Assembly (NCBI GenBank): GCA_024516155.1
Contig: JAJJXM010000067.1
Span: 186,001-250,000, forward strand
Direction of reading: 5' to 3'
DNA length: 64,000 nucleotides
DNA from: Pyronema omphalodes
Lineage: Eukaryota; Ascomycota; Pezizomycetes; Pezizales; Pyronemataceae
A program made the translations under genes and the position numbers. Every line of letters begins with the position of its first letter. Positions within the stretch are counted from its first letter, which is position 1. The notes under the pieces were generated by a model. It did not search any database. It was not told where the DNA came from and was given only the letters and a program-made list of their open reading frames with translations. Below are positions 57,437-64,000 of the stretch, in pieces.

Positions 57437-57967
57437 GTTAGGTTTGGAAGTCACGGTGGAACCAAGGGTGTCTCATGATGGATGGAATATCTGCGGGACA
57501 GAAAAGTTGGGAAATCACATGAGCACAGGAACAAAGGTATATAAGGGGACATTTGTATTTCATTAGTTTAGTACGCAATCAATTATCTATCTACACAATC
57601 CTATCTACACACTGAAGTCCTATCATCCAACCGTGACCATAAACCCAGCCCATTCCCAGCTACTTACCCATTCCAAATACTCACCCATTCCCCCACAAAG
57701 ACCAATCCTCGACGATTATACTAAAGGCAACGCTGCAGGGACATCCTGTGTACGAGGTAAGTACTGCCTGAGCCCGTGACTCGCTTACCTAGAAGTCCAG
57801 AGCCGAACCCGATTGCATAGCAATCCGACCCTTGTATCGCCTGTCGTCTGCGTGTAGCTGCATTCTGACATTTGATTGCGTCCTCCGAACGACACCCAAT
57901 ACAACCAAAGGAAGCACGAGGAGCTTCGACACGTGACCAAGAAAACAAATAAGAAACAACCAGTACC

Positions 57968-59051
57968 GTGGATCCGTTCCGATTACAGGAGCTGAGCGAG
58001 GTCATCGAAAGGGAAGCAACCGGTCCAGCGAGCCCAGTAAACCCCGAGCACAGATCCCGCCCGCAGACTCCGGATTCACCGGGACCAGCACAGATCCCCG
58101 AGGACCTAGAAACACCAATGGCCTCCCAACAAGGAACGAGTGGTATAACACCACCCTCGGTCGTGATGACCCAGGAACAGCTCCAGCAACTGTTCCAAGA
58201 ACTCACCTATCGCCCCTCCCCGACCAGTAATCCCAAGGTTGAGGACCCCGATCTGTATCACGGTGAGAGGATGAAGCTTCAGGCTTTCCTGACTCAGTGC
58301 CAGTTGAAGTTCAACTGTGAACCGAACAGGTTCGACAGTGACATTAAGAGGGTTAATTACGCCAGTTTCGCGGTGTTGGGGAAATGCGTGGTCATGGATT
58401 GAGCCCTCCGTCGAGAAGGGAAGGAGCACGTATACCACCTGGGAGGCATTCAAGACTGCCGTCTGGAGGGCATTTGGAGAGGCGGACTCACGGGAGGTGG
58501 CGAGAAGGAGATTCAAGAATGTCCGTCAAGGGAATCGGTCCGCCGCAGCGTACTGGGCCGAATTCCAGAGAATTATCGCGGACCTGCGTTATAACGACAA
58601 AATCTATATTGATCAGTTCAGCGATGGACTTCATGTGGACGTGCAAAGACAACTCGTCATCCTCGAGACCCGTCCAACGAAGATAGTCGACTTTGCAAAC
58701 AAAGCAATTGCGTTGGACAACCGGCTGTTCAATTTCCGGACTCTGCGAAACCGATATGAGCCCCAGTACCAGAATCTCCATCCGAAGAACGGCCACCAGG
58801 GATCGACCTTTTCGGAACCCGAGCCAATGGAGCTGGATGCCACCCGGAGGGGCAGGCCTAGGGATAGGACCGAGGAAGAGAAACGACGTAAAAACAATGA
58901 ATGCTTCAACTGCGGAAAAACGGGCCACTACGCCGCAAAATGTCCCCACCAGAAACCAATGGGGGAACGAAGAACGTACCGGGCGGCAGAAGCCAACATT
59001 GACGAGGACCAAGTCGAAGAAAGGACGGGAAAAGAGGATCCCCGGGAGTAA
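57968..59051 (+). pseudogene. Gypsy element 3 gag, one frameshift
   Basis: The first frame, from about 57968 (MDPFRLQELSEVIERE), runs to a stop at 58402. Near 58382 one extra A shifts the frame, and the conserved capsid text continues as GNAWSWIEPS, TWEAFKTAVWRAFGEAD and FKNVRQGNRSAAAYWAEFQR. A CCHC knuckle CFNCGKTGHYAAKC follows, and the gag ends at 59051. Gag proteins package element RNA in virus-like particles in the cytoplasm. The single indel makes this copy defective. Confidence 0.8.
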
Positions 59052-59099
59052 AAGAACAAGGTGGACTCCTGGGGACGAAGAGTTCCGCCGAACCAGACA

Positions 59100-62000
59100 A
59101 TCCGGAACCAGCCTATATAATATCAAGCGTAGGGCCATACCGACGAGACGAAAAGATCATATTAAAAGTAGTAATAAAAGGAAAAGATAACCGAGGACAC
59201 ACGACGACGGCCATGGTGGACTGTGGAGCGACGGAGAACTTCATCGATAAGGAATATGCGGAAAGGGTAGGGATTCCGTTGAAAAAGAAGGACGTCCCAC
59301 GAAGGGTGTTGGCAGTGGACAGACGAGAGATAGCTAGTGGACCAGTCACCCACGAAGCTATGGTGAGACTACAGATCAACAACCATCAGGAGGATATTTG
59401 ACTGCATTGTATCACGATTGGAAACTCACCTATCATTGTGGGGCTTCCATGGCTCCGGACGCACAACCCCAGCATCGACTGGAACGAGGGAAGAGTTAGG
59501 TTCGACTCGGCGTGTTGCGCTAAGAGGTGCCTAGGGACCTCGACCTCACCTCACGCGACCACGGTAACGGAAGACGACGCTATTCAACAATATCAACTGG
59601 ACACTGCGCAGGCCGCAGCCAGGGAAGAAAGAATATGCGAAGCAAGATGGGAAGAGAGGAAGGAAACCTGGGGCGATCAAACGAGAAAGAAGAAACAGGA
59701 AGATGATCCGTGGCGTAGAAGGATCAAAGGGGACCAGGAAAAGAAGGGGGAAGCGAAGCCACAAGGAAGGGTCCAAGACTGAGCACAAGATGATCCTTTC
59801 GAAGGGGGTTCGAGGAGGACATGGGAAGGGACGAAGAAGAGGAGGAGCTACAAGGGACCTGGGAAGAAAGACAAAATGATCCCTTTCAAATGAAGGTCGA
59901 GAAGGACCAGGAGGAGGAGGAACGAAAAGAGATCCAAATTAACGAACAAAATGATCCTTTTCGAATGAAGGACGGAAGGGACTATGGGAAGAAGGAACGG
60001 AAAAGGATCTTCAATAACGAACAAAACGATCGTTTTCGAATGCAGACCGAAGGGAAGGATGGAAAAGAGGAGGAACGGAAAGAGTTCCGGGATGCTGCAC
60101 GAAACGATCCTTTTCGAATGCAGCCCGATAGAGAGGATGAAGAGAAGGAGGAACGGAAACGGATCCGGGATGGTGCACTAAAGGATCCTTTTCGAATGCA
60201 AGCCTATGGAGACGAGGAAGAGGAGGAAGATGAGGAGGAACGGGAAGGAACCTTCGACTGGATCGCTTACGCCGCCATGGGATCGCTACGGGACGTGCAG
60301 TATGACTCCTTTCAGGTGCCTCTATCCCCGAGTTCAGCCAACTCGCAACGGCAGGAACCGACCCCGCGCTCAGCCAGTGATATTGTTCCAGTCGAATATC
60401 ATGACTTCCTGCACGTATTCGATAAGGAAGAGGTGTCCGGACGACACCCACACCGCCATAACGACCATCAGATCCCGTTAGTGAAGGGAGGGGTTCCGCC
60501 ATTCGAACCCCTTCAAGCATTGGACGAGGGAAGGCTGAGGACGTTGAAGGAATACTTGGACACTAGTCTTGAGAAGGGATGGATACGCCGCTCAACATCA
60601 CCGGCGGGGGCCCCGATACATTTTGTAAAAATGAACGATGGCACACTGAGACTCTGTGTGGACTATCGGGGACTCAACGAGATCACAGTGAAGGATAGGA
60701 CACCTCTCCCCTTGATAGGGGAAGCGTTGGATCGCCTATGCAACCCAAAGATATATACGAAACTCGATGTGGGTGACGCCTATCATAACCTGCGGATCGC
60801 AAGGGGGGACGAATGGGAAACTGCTTTCCGGATGAAATACGGTCTCTTCGAGTATTTGGTCATGCCATTCGGTCTTACCAACGCTCCAGCATCCTTCCAG
60901 AGGTGGATGAACGAGGTCCTCAGTGACTATCTAGATATCTTCTGTCTGGCATATCTTGACGACATCCTCATTTACTCGGATGATCTGCATCAACACCAAC
61001 AGCATCTTAGGAGGGTTTTGGAACGCGTGGATAAGGTAAAGCTAAGGCTCAAGGCCTCAAAATGCGAGTTTCACACCACGGAGACGGAGTTTTTGGGATA
61101 TATCATATCACAAATGGGGATATGGATGGATCCGGAAAAGGTAAAAGCAGTGGCAGAATGGAGGGAACCAACAAACGTGTAGGGGATCCAGAGTTTCATA
61201 GGGTTCGCCAACTTCTATAGGAGGTTTATCCGGGATTTTAGCAAAATAATGGCGCCTCTTACAAGATTGACGAGAAAGGATGTAGCATGGAAATGGGACG
61301 ACGCGGCTAAATCAGCATGCGAACAACTGAAACGGGCAATGATTTCTGAACCAATCCTACGACATTTCGACCCCACAAAACCCTTAACCCTGGAGACAGA
61401 TGCGTCGGACTACGCCATCGGTGCAGTTTGCTCACAGCCAGACGACCAGGGCATCCTACATCCATTGGGATATTTCTCCCGCAAACTAAAGGACCCAGAA
61501 CTAAATTACGATATACATGATAAAGAACTTCTCAGCATAGTGGAAGGATTAAATAAATGGGGTACCTACTGCAAGAATACTCTACACAAAATTACTATAT
61601 TAACGGATCATAAAAATTTGGAATATTGGACGACAAAAAAAGACCTAAACCTACGACAGGCAAGGTGGGCTGAAATTTTGGCGAACTGCGACTTCGCAAT
61701 AACCTATCGACCCGGCAAACTTGCGGGAAAGCCTGACATCCTAGCGAGAGAATCAGGAGATTCTCCTTGGGAAGGGGAGCGGAAACACCGGCAGAACAGG
61801 GAACGAGTCCTTTTGCCGCCGCAGAGCTTCTGGATTAACTCTGCAGAGGTCATGGAAATACAGGTCGACGAGGAATTGTTAAAAGAAATTAAACAGAAGC
61901 CAAGGGAGGATCAGGAGATACAGGAGGGATTAAGAAAATTACGGACTGGGGAGAACATACACTGGAAGGTAGCATTGGGACTTTGCGAAGAACGGGAGGG

Positions 62001-62733
62001 GCTGTTACTGTATGAGGGGTTGATATGGGTACCAGACGACCATGAATTGCGGCTACGGCTCCTACATGTCCACCACGACGCACTCGTTGCGGGACACCCA
62101 GGGCGGGTAAGGACCTTGGAGCTAATCAGTAGAAATTATTGGTGGCCTCAGCAACGCCAATATGACAACCGATACGTAGACCACTGCGATACCTGCAAAA
62201 GAATTAAGCCAGTCAGGCACGCTCCCTTCAGGCTCCGGAAGCCCTGACAGCCACCAGCGAGGCCGTGGGATTCGGTGTCCATGGACTTTATCACCGGACT
62301 TCCATCAGGAGGAGGAAACAACGCCCTATGGGTAATTGTGGATCGATTCACAAAGATGGCTGACTTCGTGACCTGTACGGACACGATGGGGCCGAGGGAA
62401 CTGGCGGATGGATTCCTGAGGCATGTGGTCAGGGCCCACGGACTTCCTAATGATATCGTCTCGGACCGTGGGTCTCTATTTACCTCGACGTTTTGGAAAC
62501 GAGTGATGGGGGCAATGGGGACGACGAGGAAGCTCAGCACCGCATTCCATCCAGAGACCGACGGGCAGACCGAACGCACGAACGCTACCCTCGAACAGTA
62601 CCTGCGGGCGTACTGCAATTACCAGCAGGATGACTGGGAAAAACTACTCCCAATGGCGGAGTTTTGCTATAACAACACTCAATCCGAGACAACGAAGGCT
62701 ACCCCCTTTTTCGCGAACTATGGGTACTGTTAG
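59100..62733 (+). pseudogene. Gypsy element 3 pol with four or more stops
   Basis: Protease MVDCGATENFID with intact Asp lies near 59215. A stop at 59399 (QEDI then TGA) and one at 59780 (QGRVQD then TGA) would be CGA originally. A frame change follows before 59821. RT has LDVGDAYHNLRI and AYLDDILIYS with both Asp sites intact. TAG at 61180 (TNV, stop, GIQSFIGF) fits CAG. TGA at 62245 before QPPARPWDSVSMDFITG fits CGA. RNase H (ETDASDYAIGAV), the HHCC finger (GHPGRVRTLELISRNYWWP, CDTCKR) and the integrase core (MDFITGL, IVSDRGSLF, HPETDGQTERTN) are present. It ends in FFANYGYC at the junction with the next LTR. Confidence 0.85.
59690..60250 (+). repeat. 78-bp degenerate coding repeats in the element 3 linker
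   Basis: About seven units of roughly 26 residues lie between protease and RT, each starting with DPFRMQ or a close variant (DDPF, NDPFQMK, NDPFRMK, NDRFRMQ, NDPFRMQ, KDPFRMQ) followed by a Glu/Lys-rich stretch. Nucleotide identity between units is moderate. Confidence 0.8.
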
Positions 62734-63165
62734 GTACGCCACGCAGATATCGATATCTGAGGGAGGCGACACACAAAGGTACGTCGATTCTTTCGTTGGT
62801 ACCTATCAAGGTAGGCTGGCTGTTTTCTTGGTAGCGTGGCCTGTTGGGAGGGAGAAGTGATAGGTGGTGATGGAAGGGGTTAGGGTTGGGGGCTCTGGGG
62901 TTTTTTGCGTGATCTCGTTCAGCACACGGACAGACAATCTTTGAGTGGTCAAGGTAAGTTGGGGTGAAAGGTAATTGATTGCGTGAAGACTAAATACAGC
63001 GTTCCTCCCTTCTCCTTTTATATATCCATTAATCTCCTCCTTTTCCTCGTAACCCGAGGGGCTCCTGCCCAGCAGTCCGACCCCCGGAGCTTCCCATAAT
63101 TCCCGTAAGTCTTCACGCCCCTTTGTTTCCCATACTAACTAACTAATAATAATTACAAACATATA
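62728..63165. mobile_element. Presumed LTR of a fourth gypsy-like family, cutting element 3
   Basis: TGTTAGGTACGCCACG begins exactly where integrase text stops. A perfect 16-bp palindrome CAGATATCGATATCTG lies at 62744-62759, and TTTTATATATCC near 63017 could be a TATA element. The right border is not visible, and no second copy lies in the window, so the LTR call rests on the sharp junction and TG start. Confidence 0.4.
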
Positions 63166-63362
63166 CCTGCTAAATAATCGCGTATCCTTTTTCTGGTTCC
63201 TTCCTATTTCTCCTCGCCTTCCGAAACGCGCGCCTCGCTTTCCTAATCCTACGCGAGCTCTCGCGCAGCTCCGTATTCGATCCACCTTCGCGCGTCACCT
63301 TCCCGTCGCTCCCTCCTCCGCTCCTTGCCGAAACTTCTTCCGTCTCTTGTTCCCAGCTCGGC

Positions 63363-63432
63363 TGAGCTCCACCGAGCTCCACCGAGCTCCACCGAGCTCC
63401 ACCGAGCTCCACCGAGCTCCACCGAGCTCCAC
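63363..63432. repeat. 10-bp minisatellite CGAGCTCCAC, about 7 copies
   Basis: Consecutive GAGCTCCACC units, the last diverging to GAGCTCCACTGAGCTG. A looser, roughly 36-bp repeat with TTCTTGTTCCTTT follows at 63567-63655. Confidence 0.9.
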
Positions 63433-63733
63433 TGAGCTGTGTTACCTTCCTCGCCGTATCCTCCGGAGCTCCCCATAGCTCACCGAAGCTGTACCGAAGC
63501 TTCGCCGAGCTCCGTCCTGCTTCATCTCGCTTTCCTTCGTCCCACCTCGTTCCACCTCTTCCCCGTCGACCTTCTTGTTCCTTTATCCTCCTTGACCCCG
63601 CGACCTTCTTGTTCCTTTTTCCTCCTTGTCCCCCGTGGTCTTCTTGTTCCTTTGTTATTCTCGTCGTCCCGTGGTAGCCAAGTACCACACCGTTACCGTG
63701 ATTCCCAACGCCCATGTGATTGCTGACGCAACC

Positions 63734-64000
63734 ATGGCTCCTATCAACATGTCATTGTTGATTCGTGACATTAGCCCCCTTTCCAGGGCCGAGGCTCCGA
63801 CGAGGCTTCTTGGGTCTGATAGGTGAGTGGATTCCTGAGTTCGTCGGTGATTGGGAATGGGTTGGGGACCCGGGGTTAGAGGATAGTAGGGTGACCGGGG
63901 CTCTGGTTCGGGAGGTCGTTCCGTATCGAGGGTCTGCGTTGGTTGAATTTCCCTCTGAGAAGAGGATGAAGGGAGGTTGGGTTTTCTGGGTTCTTCTGGG
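63734..64000 (+). other. Coding-like start running off the window, possibly gag of the fourth element
   Basis: From ATG 63734 the text reads MAPINMSLLIRDISPLSRAE and then reaches a stop at 63824. The neighbouring frame continues openly (IGEWIPEFVGDWEWVGDPGL and ALVREVVPYRGSALVEFPSE) to the window end. A frameshift or a very small intron would join them. No domain recognised; position after a probable LTR suggests gag. Confidence 0.35.

Larger units (their letters stand above)
57147..62727 (+). mobile_element. Gypsy element 3 (plus strand), truncated in integrase
   Basis: The presumed 5' LTR starts TGTCACGAAGCG at 57147, with a TATA-type GTATATAAGG at 57537-57546 and a 23-bp tandem repeat at 57357-57436; its end is uncertain (before 57968). 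Then gag (57968-59051), protease, an acidic repeated linker, RT, RNase H and the integrase core follow. The element ends abruptly at about 62727, where TGTTAGGTACG (another LTR) begins, so the integrase C-terminus, any chromodomain and the 3' LTR are absent. Confidence 0.75.

Noticed and set aside
63170..63715. 181-residue minus-strand Gly/Arg-rich protein
   Set aside because: Created by the GAGCTCCACC minisatellite and the CT-rich region; no start context or domain.

Overview
The window looks like a transposon-rich stretch of a filamentous ascomycete genome (Pezizomycotina). The evidence is short GT-AG introns of about 50-75 bases, fungal NLR-type genes (NACHT-ankyrin and HeLo-NB-ARC-TPR), a fungal multi-pass membrane ankyrin protein, I/Tad-like LINEs, and Ty3/gypsy chromoviruses. 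A species cannot be named from sequence alone; large TE-rich genomes such as those of some ectomycorrhizal ascomycetes would fit.

Layout. 1-4.2 kb: two 5'-truncated copies of one LINE family (900-1911 plus strand; 4192-2925 minus strand, split by a 359-bp pogo-like MITE) flank a frameshifted SPRY-domain remnant. 4.2-10.6 kb: a nearly complete LINE with ORF1 (CCHC knuckles) and ORF2 (endonuclease, RT, RNase H), whose 3' part is broken at poly-C runs. 11.3-15.2 kb: an eight-exon NACHT-ankyrin gene. 15.3-16.8 kb: a 1.48-kb TIR transposon, with a near-identical second copy at 36.5-38.0 kb; both have 5-bp target duplications. 17-26 kb: degraded sequence, related TIR-end elements, and an hAT element (8-bp target duplication) interrupted by a second element packed with GTGTTTA motifs. 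26.3-30.0 kb: a two-exon HeLo-NB-ARC-TPR gene with 11 nearly identical TPR units. 31.7-34.7 kb: a coiled-coil hypothetical gene and a mitochondrial Qri7/OSGEPL1 tRNA t6A gene, both on the minus strand, followed by a roughly 60-copy AACAT array. 35.4-41.8 kb: more TIR elements, a small MITE and a LINE-like fragment. 42.6-47.3 kb: a large membrane-ankyrin gene. 47.5-64 kb: nested Ty3/gypsy elements (at least four families), all decayed.

Functionally, the likely host genes are the two NLR-like receptors, the membrane-ankyrin protein, the tRNA-modifying enzyme, and the coiled-coil protein. The NLRs fit fungal non-self recognition or regulated cell death. Their repeat domains are near-identical tandem units, as expected for fast-evolving recognition surfaces. 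The rest is mobile DNA in nested insertions. Its in-frame stops are mostly explained by C-to-T changes at CGA or CAG codons, which suggests methylation-linked deamination or a RIP-like process.
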